From contig QNBX01000144.1 in the NCBI GenBank assembly GCA_003644265.1, positions 1-11,506 on the forward strand: a stretch of DNA of 11,506 nucleotides. Reading direction: 5' to 3'. A model generated the notes under the pieces. That model did not search any database. It was not told where the DNA came from and worked only from the letters and a program-made list of their open reading frames with translations. Positions 1 through 6,958 of this stretch are shown piece after piece. A program made the translations under genes and the position numbers. Source of the DNA: Planctomycetota bacterium (GTDB taxonomy: Bacteria; Planctomycetota; B15-G4). Every line of letters begins with the position of its first letter. The first letter of the stretch is position 1.

Positions 1-1
1 C

Positions 2-661
2 ACCAAGGACGTGGTCGACTTCGCCCACGCCCGCGGGGTGACGGTGGAGGCCGAGCTGGGCTGCCTGGGCGGCATCGAGGACGGCCACGGCGCGGGCCTC
101 AGCGGCGAGGAGGCCATGGCGCACCTGACCGACCCGGAGGAGGCCGGGCGCTTCGTGGCCGAGACGGGCTGCGACGCGCTGGCGGTTGCCATCGGCACCA
201 GCCACGGCGCCTACAAGTTCAGCAAGAAGCCCACCGGCAAGGTGCTGCGCATGGACGTGATCCGCGAGATCCACGAGCGCATGCCCAACTGCCACATGGT
301 CATGCACGGCAGCAGCTCGGTGCCCAAGGAGCTGATCGACATCATCAACGCCCACGGCGGCGAGATGCCCGAGACCTACGGCGTGCCCGTCGAGGACATC
401 CAGGAGGGCATCAAGCACGGCGTGCGCAAGATCAACGTCGACACCGACAACCGCCTGGCCATCACCGGCGCCATCCGCAAGGCCTTTGTGGAGGGGCCGG
501 CGGAATTCGATCCGCGCTACTACCTCAAGCCTGCCCGCGCGGCCATGGCCGAGGTCTGCAAGGCGCGCATGATCGCCTTCGGCCAGGCCGGACACGCCAG
601 CGGCGTCGCGACCCGCTCACTGGACGAGATGAAGCAGTTCTACGCGGCCTCACCGGCCTGA
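2..661 (+). CDS. fba: Class II fructose-bisphosphate aldolase, C-terminal part (5' end outside window)
   Basis: This is the C-terminal part of a zinc-dependent class II aldolase, which reversibly splits fructose-1,6-bisphosphate into dihydroxyacetone phosphate and glyceraldehyde-3-phosphate in the cytoplasm (glycolysis, gluconeogenesis, Calvin cycle). The reading frame is open to the left edge, so the start is missing, and roughly the first 130 residues of a family member of about 350 are absent. Visible family motifs in order are VEAELG (a Glu metal-site region), GTSHGAYKF (His metal ligand), MVMHGSSSVP (His metal ligand and phosphate loop) and INVDTDNRLA (substrate-binding Asp). The C-terminal RYYLKPAR segment fits the longer CbbA-like subtype of class II enzymes. 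No U-tract terminator is evident after the stop. The family is certain; the subtype is inferred. Confidence 0.95.
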   Translation, partial: TKDVVDFAHARGVTVEAELGCLGGIEDGHGAGLSGEEAMAHLTDPEEAGRFVAETGCDALAVAIGTSHGAYKFSKKPTGKVLRMDVIREIHERMPNCHMVMHGSSSVPKELIDIINAHGGEMPETYGVPVEDIQEGIKHGVRKINVDTDNRLAITGAIRKAFVEGPAEFDPRYYLKPARAAMAEVCKARMIAFGQAGHASGVATRSLDEMKQFYAASPA

Positions 662-843
662 TTTGACGCTGCGCCCCCTCCGCTGACGAGGCCGCTGGCT
701 CAGGCCAGGCCTCCGATCACCGATAAGTGGGGAGATGTGGGCCTTTTCGGACCCTGATCCGATCTGCTCATGGATTGATCCCAAGTCAACCCGCGCCGCG
801 TGGCGTGGCGCGGCGTGGGGCATCACCCCCATGGAGAGAGCAC

Positions 844-1356
844 ATGAAGCGTCTGATTTGCGCATGCCTGCTCTTCGCCGTCGGTTGTGCGTCGGTGGAG
901 AACAGTCAGCCCCCCGTGATGCTGGAGCTGGACAGCGCCGAAGCCTCCGCCCAGGAGCACGTCGACGACCCCACCAAGCCCCACGGCATCCAGACCTGGA
1001 TCCCGGGCATCTTCTCGAACTTGTTCGATATCTTTGACGCGGACATCGGCGGCGACTACGGCTTCGGCGTGCACCTCTACGCCACGAACTTCGCCCGGGT
1101 CGGCCTGTTCGATTACGCCGACTTCGGCGTGGTGGGCATCGAGTCGTCCATCTTCGAGGGTGAGTACGTCAACCCGCTGGTAGACGAGCGTTGGTCCCGC
1201 GACTCGGATGACCGCTGGGACGAGGCTCCCATCCTCGACCTGCGCGCGCGCTTCGGCATCGGTGTGGGTGTGTACTTCGGGTTCTACACCTGGGAGGTGT
1301 TCGACTTCGCCTCGTCCATCGTGGGCTTCGGCTACTGGAGCCTCGACGACGACTGA
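844..1356 (+). CDS. Small putative lipoprotein of unknown function (170 aa)
   Basis: I do not recognise the family. The start at 844 is chosen because GGAGAGAG (833-840) lies just upstream and because it begins a clean signal peptide, MKRLICACLLFAVGC, with a candidate lipidated Cys at residue 15 (AVGC, an acceptable but not ideal lipobox). A longer frame upstream would place the signal peptide internally. The mature part is very acidic, ends in DDD, and is rich in Phe, Tyr and Gly. Its centre and C-terminus (GGDYGFGVHLYATNFARVGLF; RFGIGVGVYFGFYTWEVFDF) alternate aromatic and glycine residues, as in a beta-rich fold. The leader holds two GC stem-loops: CCGCGCC/GGCGCGG (791-797 with 807-813), and GGGG/CCCC (817-820 with 826-829) directly before the ribosome site, so translation may be structure-sensitive. 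A strong terminator follows, so it is probably monocistronic. Confidence 0.75.
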   Translation: MKRLICACLLFAVGCASVENSQPPVMLELDSAEASAQEHVDDPTKPHGIQTWIPGIFSNLFDIFDADIGGDYGFGVHLYATNFARVGLFDYADFGVVGIESSIFEGEYVNPLVDERWSRDSDDRWDEAPILDLRARFGIGVGVYFGFYTWEVFDFASSIVGFGYWSLDDD

Positions 1357-1400
1357 GCCTCGCTTGGGAGCCGGCCACGGGTCGGCTGCGTGAGTTCATG

Positions 1401-1443
1401 ACGGGCCGTTCCCGCGTCGCGGGGGCGGCCCGTCTCGTTTTCT
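1401..1443 (+). terminator. Intrinsic terminator after the lipoprotein gene
   Basis: ACGGGCCG (1401-1408) pairs perfectly with CGGCCCGT (1426-1433). Two T-G wobble pairs and an inner CCCGC/GCGGG stem (1411-1415 with 1419-1423) extend it to a 15-pair hairpin with a three-base GTC loop. It is followed by CTCGTTTTCTT. It lies 44 bases past the lipoprotein stop and separates that gene from sodB. Confidence 0.85.
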
Positions 1444-1600
1444 TGGGGCGTGGCGCGCTGCCGCTGTTGCCCTCGCTGTCGGACCGCCGTGTCTGTTGAT
1501 TCGGCTCGGAGCAGACTGGCCCTGCGCCTCGCTGGCGGCGCCCGCGTCCCAGCGCTACCCTCGGCGCTCGACCCGCAACGGACCACCCTTCAAGAGACCC

Positions 1601-2182
1601 ATGGCACACACCCTTCCTGATCTGCCCTTCGCTCCCGACGCCCTGGCCCCGGTCATCTCGGCCGAGACGCTGGAGTTCCACTACGGCAAGCATCACCAGG
1701 CCTACGTCACCAACCTCAACAAGCTGATCGACGGCACGCCTGACGCCGAGAAGAGCCTCGAGGACCTGATCAGGACCTCGTCCGGCGGCGTGTTCAACAA
1801 CGCCGCGCAGATCTGGAACCACAGCTTCTACTGGAACGGCCTCTCGCCCAAGGGCGGCGGCGAGCCCAGCGGCGACGTCAAGGCCGCCATCGACGGCGCC
1901 TTCGGCTCCTTCGCCGACTTCCGTGAGCAGTTCAGCGCCAAGGCCGCCACGCTCTTCGGCAGCGGCTGGTGCTTCCTGGTCAAGCAGGCCGACGGCTCCT
2001 TGGCCATCCAGCAGCTGGCCAACGCCGGCTGCCCGCTCACCAGCGGCGACACCGCCCTGCTGACCTGCGACGTGTGGGAGCACGCCTACTACGTCGATTA
2101 CCGCAACGCCCGTCCCAAGTACATCGAGAGCTTCTGGAAGCTCGTCAACTGGGACCACGTCGGCGCCTGCCTGGCCGGCTGA
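1601..2182 (+). CDS. sodB: Superoxide dismutase, iron type (193 aa)
   Basis: This cytoplasmic enzyme dismutates superoxide to oxygen and hydrogen peroxide. The 193-residue product has the usual SodB length, and its metal ligands fall at canonical positions: His27 (EFHYGKHH), His74 (WNHSFYW), Asp157 and His161 (CDVWEHAYY). Gln70 in NNAAQIWNH and the [16 protein letters not shown] signature favour the iron-type or iron/cambialistic branch over the manganese type, though metal use cannot be proven from sequence. The ATG at 1601 is chosen because [10 protein letters not shown] is the standard N-terminus; the frame upstream has no homology. There is only a weak AAGAGA ribosome-site candidate before it. 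A GCGAGGC/GCCTCGC stem (2258-2264 with 2273-2279) follows the gene but has no T-tract, so I do not call it a terminator. Confidence 0.96.
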   Translation: MAHTLPDLPFAPDALAPVISAETLEFHYGKHHQAYVTNLNKLIDGTPDAEKSLEDLIRTSSGGVFNNAAQIWNHSFYWNGLSPKGGGEPSGDVKAAIDGAFGSFADFREQFSAKAATLFGSGWCFLVKQADGSLAIQQLANAGCPLTSGDTALLTCDVWEHAYYVDYRNARPKYIESFWKLVNWDHVGACLAG

Positions 2183-2304
2183 GCCGCGTCGCGCGGTGCG
2201 AGCAGGCCATCGCTCGGGCTGCCGGTCGCCGCGACGTGTTCAGACTCCCCGTGCCCCGCGAGGCCCCGCGAGGCCTCGCTTGGCTTCGTGGGGCGCGTTC
2301 GTTG

Positions 2305-2745
2305 GAGTAGGGACCTGTTGGAAGTCTGGGCGCCCCGCTCTTCGTCATCCATGTGGCGGGTGTTGTCGCGGAAGGCAGCCTCTCGGGTGTAGCGGTGCGC
2401 GGGTCGCGTGCTGACCGAGCGAAAGGTGTCCTAAACACTCCGCGCTTGCGTCATGAGAAGGTTCCGTCGCCCGTGCTCGTCCTTACACCGCCCCGGATGT
2501 ACAGCCGGCCCGGTGCTGGGCGCCACCCGCGAAGTGCTTGCCCACACGCTTGTAGAGCGGCACCTCGTCCGTCAGGAACCGCGCTCCAGCAGGCCTCCAA
2601 TGCGCGGTGCCCTCGGCAACTTCTCGCGGACGCCCTTGCCGCCGACGTAGGCCCCGTCGACCTCTACCGTGCCCTTGAGCCGATGTGTTGCCCCGAGGCG
2701 GGTGCCCATGTCGAGCTGCTTCGCGAAGGGCACCAGGGGTAGATG
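2305..2745 (-). pseudogene. Decayed IS1595-family (ISXO2-like) transposase
   Basis: There is no intact gene between sodB and the toxin operon, but the minus strand reads as a broken transposase if frames are switched. From 2745 downward: LKGTVEVDGAYVGGK (about 2679-2634), the first catalytic Asp region, followed by GGLLERGS and a stop. In another frame comes FLTDEVPLYKRVGKHFAGG (from 2578), the second Asp region. Then YIRGGVRTSTGDGTFS (from 2501), matching the usual YVRGDVHTNTVEGFFS block, followed by a stop codon and KRGVF. Finally, in a third frame, HRYTREAAFRDNTRHMDDEE (from 2397), matching the C-terminal block. The zinc-ribbon N-terminus is missing, and a stretch between the VEVD and TDE blocks appears deleted. 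I see no terminal repeats. The element cannot be active. The family call rests on several blocks in the correct order. Confidence 0.8.
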
Positions 2746-2772
2746 ATTGGGTTTTAACCGGCTTATAGACCA

Positions 2773-2786
2773 CCATTGGTCAATGG
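2773..2786. promoter_or_regulatory. Inverted repeat upstream of the toxin-antitoxin operon
   Basis: CCATTG and CAATGG form a perfect 6-base inverted repeat separated by GT. It sits about 40 bases upstream of the predicted -35 element. It could be a second binding site for the XRE regulator encoded downstream, but its sequence is unrelated to the palindrome inside the promoter, so this is only a candidate. Confidence 0.3.
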
Positions 2787-2827
2787 CGCGTCGGCCGCGA
2801 TCATTATTTCGATTACGTGATTAGCGG

Positions 2828-2856
2828 TTGGACGGAATCCGTCTAAGCGCTATTGT
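2828..2856 (+). promoter_or_regulatory. Sigma-70-like promoter of the toxin-antitoxin operon with embedded operator palindrome
   Basis: TTGGAC (2828-2833) and TATTGT (2851-2856), separated by 17 bases, form a plausible -35/-10 pair, placing transcription start near 2863, about 27 bases before the toxin ATG. GACGGA-A-TCCGTC (2831-2843), a perfect 13-base palindrome, overlaps the -35 and fills most of the spacer, where a bound repressor would block polymerase. HigA-type antitoxins commonly repress their own promoter, so this is the best operator candidate. No Shine-Dalgarno sequence is visible before the toxin start. Confidence 0.5.
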
Positions 2857-2889
2857 GTACTCGTCCGTCTTGGTGTACCTTTTCTCGCC

Positions 2890-3186
2890 ATGAAGGTGAG
2901 ATTCCGAACGGCGAAGTACGAGCGGCTCTACCGAGGCACCGCGTCTGGCGGAGGTTGGGACCATGGCATCGTCAAGAGCTTCCGGATGCGCATTCAGTTC
3001 CTGGAAGATATCGATGACGAGCGCAGCCTTCGGTCCATGAAGGCATGGCGGTACGAGAAGCTCAGTGGCAAGCGATCACATCAACGTTCGATCCGCCTGA
3101 ACGATCAATGGCGGCTCATCATCGAACTCGAACAGGAGGATGGCGAGAAGGTCGTTGTCGTTCACGGTATCGAGGACTACCACTAG
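2890..3186 (+). CDS. higB: HigB/RelE-superfamily toxin (98 aa)
   Basis: This is a type II toxin of the HigB family, whose members cleave mRNA at the ribosome. At 98 residues it is close to family length. The hallmark C-terminal block is present: LSGKRSHQRSIRLNDQWRLI followed by VVVHGIEDYH, matching the usual GxRKGQxSIRINDQWRI...VxIVDYH pattern that forms the RelE-fold core and the active-site end. The ATG at 2890 is the only start fitting that length. It is the first gene of the operon; the antitoxin gene begins 10 bases after its stop, in the toxin-first order typical of higBA. The gene is more A/T-rich than its flanks, consistent with horizontal acquisition. Activity is inferred from the family only. 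Confidence 0.85.
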   Translation: MKVRFRTAKYERLYRGTASGGGWDHGIVKSFRMRIQFLEDIDDERSLRSMKAWRYEKLSGKRSHQRSIRLNDQWRLIIELEQEDGEKVVVVHGIEDYH

Positions 3187-3196
3187 GCAGGCGCTC

Positions 3197-4324
3197 ATGG
3201 TCACACCCCCGACGTTCTATCCGCCCGGCGCGCACATCCGCGAGGAAATCGAAGCTCGTGGTTGGTCTCAGGCCGACCTTGCTGACGTGCTCGGCGTCTC
3301 AGCCAAGACGGTGAACGAGATCCTCACGGCTAAGCGGAGCATCACCACTGAGACTGCTCGCGCTTTGGGCGAGGCGTTCGGTACTGGCGCGGAGGTTTGG
3401 CTCCGCCTTGAGGGCCGCTATCAGCTGTCAAGGCTCGCTGAGCCCGGAGATGCCGTATCTCGGAGAGCGAGGTTGTACAGCAAAGCGCCCGTTGGTGAGT
3501 TGCAGCGGCGCGGCTGGTTGATGGAGGCGTCGTCAATCGTGGATCTTGAGTCGCAGGTTTGCTACTTGCTGCGCATCGAGCACATCGATGCGGAACCGAC
3601 GCCATTCCCTCTCGCGGCCCGCGCAAGCAACTCTTCTACGGGTGACTGGACTCCGTCGCAGCTTGCTTGGTATTGCCGTGCTCGACAGCTCGGCGAGGGC
3701 ATCGAGGTGTCATCCAGGTACACCCACAAGAAGCTGGACGCGGCGATCGCTCGCCTACGCGAGTTGATGCTTGCGCCAGACGAGGCTAGGCACGCGCCTC
3801 GGATATTGAGCGAGGCGGGGGTGCGGCTTGTCATCGTCGAGCCGCTCGCCGGTACAAAGATTGACGGTGTAGCGATCTACGATGTGAAGAAGCCCATTGT
3901 CGCACTCTCGCTCCGATTCGACCGCATCGATTACTTCTGGTTCACGTTGATGCACGAACTCGCGCACATCCGGTGCGAGCACACAGGCCACCTGGATCAG
4001 AACAAGGACGGCGGAGGGGCCGCCATCGACGACGGAATCGCGCCCTGGGAGCGTGAAGCTAACGACTTCGCCGCAGCTGCGCTTGTCCCGCAGGACAAGT
4101 TGACTTCATTCATCAGTCGCGTTCAGCCGTTCTTCTCCCGCAAGAAAATCGAGGGGTTCGCGGTCTTGCACGACGTACACCCAGGAATCGTCCTCGGGCA
4201 GCTCAAGAATCGTAAGGCTGTGCCGTGGCGAAATCTTCATGTCCTGCACGCCAAGGTACGGGACACCGTGACCGCCTCCGCTCTGTGCGACGGATGGGGT
4301 CACTTCATGGGAACGGAAGAATGA
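3197..4324 (+). CDS. higA: HigA-type XRE regulator fused to ImmA/IrrE metallopeptidase (375 aa), probable antitoxin
   Basis: The product is a two-domain protein. Residues about 13-71 form a HigA-type helix-turn-helix (HIREEIEARGWSQADLADVL, then SAKTVNEIL and ITTETARALGEAFGT), which in this family neutralises HigB and binds the operon promoter. Residues about 190-320 form an ImmA/IrrE-like zinc peptidase: HELAH at 253-257 provides two His ligands and the catalytic Glu, and EANDFAAAALVP supplies the likely third ligand, Glu287. In ImmA/IrrE proteins this domain cleaves repressor-type proteins. The start at 3197 is chosen because it follows the toxin stop by 10 bases with AGGCAGG nearby, and MVTPPTFYPPGAHIREEI fits HigA N-termini; the 19-residue extension upstream would lie inside higB. 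All catalytic residues are intact. Its stop overlaps the start of a third gene (ATGA, 4321-4324), suggesting translational coupling. Confidence 0.85.
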   Translation: MVTPPTFYPPGAHIREEIEARGWSQADLADVLGVSAKTVNEILTAKRSITTETARALGEAFGTGAEVWLRLEGRYQLSRLAEPGDAVSRRARLYSKAPVGELQRRGWLMEASSIVDLESQVCYLLRIEHIDAEPTPFPLAARASNSSTGDWTPSQLAWYCRARQLGEGIEVSSRYTHKKLDAAIARLRELMLAPDEARHAPRILSEAGVRLVIVEPLAGTKIDGVAIYDVKKPIVALSLRFDRIDYFWFTLMHELAHIRCEHTGHLDQNKDGGGAAIDDGIAPWEREANDFAAAALVPQDKLTSFISRVQPFFSRKKIEGFAVLHDVHPGIVLGQLKNRKAVPWRNLHVLHAKVRDTVTASALCDGWGHFMGTEE

Positions 4325-4368
4325 CGACACTTGCTGAGCAGAATCAGCGGATTGTCCAGCGGTGGAAA
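4321..4368 (+). pseudogene. 5' fragment of the third operon gene, interrupted by IS21
   Basis: ATG at 4321 overlaps the antitoxin stop as ATGA and reads MTTLAEQNQRIVQRWK. A TGA follows at 4369-4371 whose first bases are the IS21 left end, so the stop is created by the insertion. The 3' part resumes at 7010. Joining base 4368 to 7010 restores an 85-residue frame. Overlap with the upstream stop and the in-frame join are the evidence that this was a real gene. Confidence 0.65.
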
Positions 4369-4419
4369 TGATCTTCTGAACTTGACCCACCTGATCAGCG
4401 AAAGCTGACCCACCTCGAG
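4369..4419 (+). repeat. IS21 left terminal inverted repeat
   Basis: TGACCCAC occurs at 4383-4390 and 4406-4413. The block 4383-4419 matches the reverse complement of 6959-6995 at 33 of 37 positions. The paired boxes are presumably transposase-binding sites, as multiple terminal repeats are usual in IS21 elements. The outer boundary is set by a TG 14 bases outside the first box. Confidence 0.85.
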
Positions 4420-4471
4420 CCCCATATCCGGAAGCTGTTGATGTCAACGTCACCAGCGATCTGGAGAAGGA

Positions 4472-6013
4472 ATGCTCGAGGTGAGCCATGTTCTCAAGTG
4501 TAAGCAGCTTCACGCCCAAGGGGCATCGATTCGTGCCATTGCCCGCGATCTCGACATCTCCCGCAACACCGTTCGGCGGTACGTGCGGGGCGAGCGTCAG
4601 CCGGGCGAGTACCGGCAGTCAGGGCAGCGCTGCCAGCCGGCGCGGGACAAGATCCGCAGCGAGGTGGAGGCCCTGTTGAAGGCCGAGCAGACAGCCAAGA
4701 CGCCGCGCAAGCAGCGTCTGACGGCGGCTCGGGTCCACCGGCTGCTGGAGCGGCAGGGTCTCACGGTGAGCGCTGTGACGGTGCGTCGCCTGGTGGCGAC
4801 GGTCAAGCTGAGCCTGCGCGATGCCTTGGCGCAGGCCTACTTGCCGCTGGCCTATGACCCGGGCCAGGACGGCCAGGTCGACTTCTTCGAAGGCGTGGTG
4901 CAGGACGAGTCCGGGGTGCAGACCAAGGTCTTCATCCTGCTGGTGCGGGCCTGTTTCTCGGGCCGCACCTTCGTGTACGCCGCGCCGAATCAGACGCGGG
5001 AGGCTTTGCTCGAAGGATTGACCCAGGCCTTTGAGCATTTCGGCGGGGTCTTCCGTCGGCTGTGGTTTGACAATCTGACGCCAGCGGTGCGCAAGGTCTT
5101 GCGCGGTCGGGATCGTGTGCAGCAGCGGGGTTTTGAGGTGTTCGTGGCGCACTACGGCTTCGAGGCCGTCTTCTGCGCGCCGGGCGCTGGCTGGGAGAAG
5201 GGTGGCGTCGAGGGAGCGGTGAAGTACAGCCGTCACGAGATTCTCTCGCCGATCCCGATCGTGACGGGTCGGCCGGGGCTCCAGCTCTTGTGCGACGCTT
5301 TCATGGAGCGGGAGCTGGCCCGCCGTCCGGTCCACCGCGAGCAGACGATTGGCGAGCTGTGGGAGCACGAAGTCTCGGAGCTGATGCCCATGCCGCGGGG
5401 TCGCTTCGACGCCAGCCGCGCACGGGAGACGAAGGTGACCAAGAGCTCGTGGGTCTGCTCGGGCACCAACTTCTACTCGGTGCCGGTGGCCTGGGTGGGG
5501 CATCAGGTGCTGCTGAAGCTCGATGCCGAGCGGGTGCTGATCATCGGCCCCCAGGGCGAGACGACCCGCCACGAACGCTGTCATGGTCGGCACCAGATGC
5601 GGCTGCAGCTGAGCCACTACCTGCCGCTGCTCCGGCGCAAGTCTCGCGGTCTCGACCTGGCCGTCCCCGTGCGGCAATGGCTTGTCGAGCAGGCTGCTTG
5701 CTGGTCAGAGCTGCTGCGTCGGCTGCGCAGGCACCAAGGCGAGGTCCCTGGCAGCAAGGCCTTCGTGGACGTGCTCGCGCTGTGCGAGCAGCATGACATC
5801 GCGTCGGTGGAGGCGGCGATCGCAGTGGCCCTGAGCCACCCGGAGGTGTCGCGTGAGACGGTGCGCTACCAGCTGAGGAGGCAGAGAGCAGCGGACAGCC
5901 CGCCTCCCGCGCAGGTCGTCTTTGCGGGACCGAGCATCGAGCAGGGCAGCGCTGCGTCCTACGGATCGCTGGTCCATGGCAACCCTGTCGCCAAGGAGGT
6001 GCTCGGTGTCTGA
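4472..6013 (+). CDS. istA: IS21-family transposase IstA (513 aa)
   Basis: This is the DDE transposase of the element. An N-terminal helix-turn-helix (residues about 18-40, ASIRAIARDLDISRNTVRRY) binds the ends. The rve-type catalytic core carries Asp137 (GQVDFFE), Asp200 (LWFDNLTPAV) and Glu247 (EKGGVEGAVKY). The C-terminal NFYSVP block and 513-residue length fit IS21 IstA. The ATG at 4472 has GGAGAAGG five to nine bases upstream. The stop overlaps the istB start by eight bases. No frameshift or missing catalytic residue is seen, so the protein is probably functional. Base composition is closer to the GC-rich host than that of the higBA genes it lies beside. Confidence 0.95.
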   Translation: MLEVSHVLKCKQLHAQGASIRAIARDLDISRNTVRRYVRGERQPGEYRQSGQRCQPARDKIRSEVEALLKAEQTAKTPRKQRLTAARVHRLLERQGLTVSAVTVRRLVATVKLSLRDALAQAYLPLAYDPGQDGQVDFFEGVVQDESGVQTKVFILLVRACFSGRTFVYAAPNQTREALLEGLTQAFEHFGGVFRRLWFDNLTPAVRKVLRGRDRVQQRGFEVFVAHYGFEAVFCAPGAGWEKGGVEGAVKYSRHEILSPIPIVTGRPGLQLLCDAFMERELARRPVHREQTIGELWEHEVSELMPMPRGRFDASRARETKVTKSSWVCSGTNFYSVPVAWVGHQVLLKLDAERVLIIGPQGETTRHERCHGRHQMRLQLSHYLPLLRRKSRGLDLAVPVRQWLVEQAACWSELLRRLRRHQGEVPGSKAFVDVLALCEQHDIASVEAAIAVALSHPEVSRETVRYQLRRQRAADSPPPAQVVFAGPSIEQGSAASYGSLVHGNPVAKEVLGV

Positions 6014-6788
6014 GCCAGTCATGAAGGCCCGCATCGAGCTGCTGCTGGTGGAGCTGAAGCTGCCGTCGATGCGCAGGATGCACGAGAAGATCGCCAAGGA
6101 GGTGCTGTCCGCCGGTGGCGACTTCGGCAGCTACCTGCACAGCCTGCTCGAAGAGGAGGTCAGCGAGCGTCGCTCGCGGCGCGTGCAACGCCGGATGAAG
6201 GAGGCACGCTTCCGGCAGATCAAGACGCTGGACGAGCTGGAAGAGCAGGAGCTGCCGAAGGGGGTCACGATGCAGCTGCTGCGCGAGCTGGCGCAGGGCG
6301 AGTACATGGACACCGCCACGAACATCCTGGCGCTGGGTGGCAGCGGAACCGGCAAGAGCCATGTCTGCACGGCACTCGGAGTGGCCGCGTGTCGCATGGG
6401 CAAACGGGTGCGCTTCTTCACTGCGGCCGAGCTGGTCTCCGAACTCGAAGCGGCTCAGGAGAAGCACACCCTGCACCGCTACCTGAAGCGCTTCGCCAGT
6501 CTCGATCTGGCCATCATCGACGAGCTGGGCTATCTGGCCATCGGTGAGCACGGCGCGGACCTGCTCTTCCAGGCGCTCAGCGAGCGCCACGAGCGGCAGA
6601 GCATCATCCTCAACAGCAACCTGGCCTTCGAGGAGTGGGGCAGCATCTTCGGCACCGAGAGGCTGACCGTCGCGCTGCTCGATCGGCTGACCCATCGAGC
6701 CCACATCCTGGAGATGAACGGGCCGAGCTACCGGCTCAAGTCGGCGCGGCGCGCGGGCGGCAAGCCGGCCGGGACCAAGGCGAGCTGA
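6006..6788 (+). CDS. istB: IS21-family helper ATPase IstB (260 aa)
   Basis: This is the AAA+ ATPase partner that selects target DNA and activates IstA. It has Walker A GGSGTGKS (residues 111-118) and Walker B LAIIDELGYL (168-177, with Asp172-Glu173). Downstream come NSNLAFEEW and LLDRLTHRAHILEMNG, the usual sensor and arginine-finger blocks. The GTG at 6006 is preferred over the ATG at 6021 because a near-perfect AAGGAGGT (5993-6000) sits five bases before it and it overlaps the istA stop, the normal coupled arrangement. The N-terminal residues KARIELLLVELKLPSMRRMH match the IstB N-domain. The longer upstream reading frame lies inside istA and is not used. Confidence 0.95.
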   Translation: MSEPVMKARIELLLVELKLPSMRRMHEKIAKEVLSAGGDFGSYLHSLLEEEVSERRSRRVQRRMKEARFRQIKTLDELEEQELPKGVTMQLLRELAQGEYMDTATNILALGGSGTGKSHVCTALGVAACRMGKRVRFFTAAELVSELEAAQEKHTLHRYLKRFASLDLAIIDELGYLAIGEHGADLLFQALSERHERQSIILNSNLAFEEWGSIFGTERLTVALLDRLTHRAHILEMNGPSYRLKSARRAGGKPAGTKAS

Positions 6789-6797
6789 GCATGACCA

Positions 6798-6900
6798 GCG
6801 CCGCCGTCGGACACGATCAAACGGCGACGGCGGCGCGGCCCCCCATGGGGGGGCCAGGCAGGGCCTGGCGGCCCTGCAACAGCAACCAACCAACCAACCA
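6798..6900. repeat. Cluster of three GC hairpins and an ACCA-type tandem repeat in the IS21 tail
   Basis: Between istB and the right end lie three consecutive perfect stem-loops: GCGCCGCCGTC/GACGGCGGCGC (6798-6808 with 6826-6836), GGCCCCCC/GGGGGGCC (6837-6844 with 6848-6855) and GCAGGGCC/GGCCCTGC (6858-6865 with 6870-6877). They are followed by four AACC-type tetranucleotide repeats (about 6883-6900). No T-tract follows, so they are not typical terminators. They may insulate the element or be structural. Confidence 0.7.
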
Positions 6901-6958
6901 CCTGGCTCGGGGAAACCTCCCGCTCGGCCCAGGCCCTGATCACGGGAGGAACCCACCG

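Noticed and set aside
1169..2158. Long minus-strand open frame opposite the lipoprotein and sodB genes
   Set aside because: It is a mirror frame created by high GC in the sodB coding sequence; it has no recognisable motif, while the plus strand encodes a textbook superoxide dismutase.
3140..3196. Upstream extension of the antitoxin start to 3140
   Set aside because: It lies inside higB, adds an unconserved Arg/Ser/Thr-rich stretch, and the ATG at 3197 gives normal operon spacing and a typical HigA N-terminus.
4619..5677. Long minus-strand open frame opposite istA (a similar one spans 5541-6956, opposite istA/istB)
   Set aside because: Antisense shadow of intact IS21 genes with catalytic motifs; composition is low-complexity Arg, Gln and Leu.
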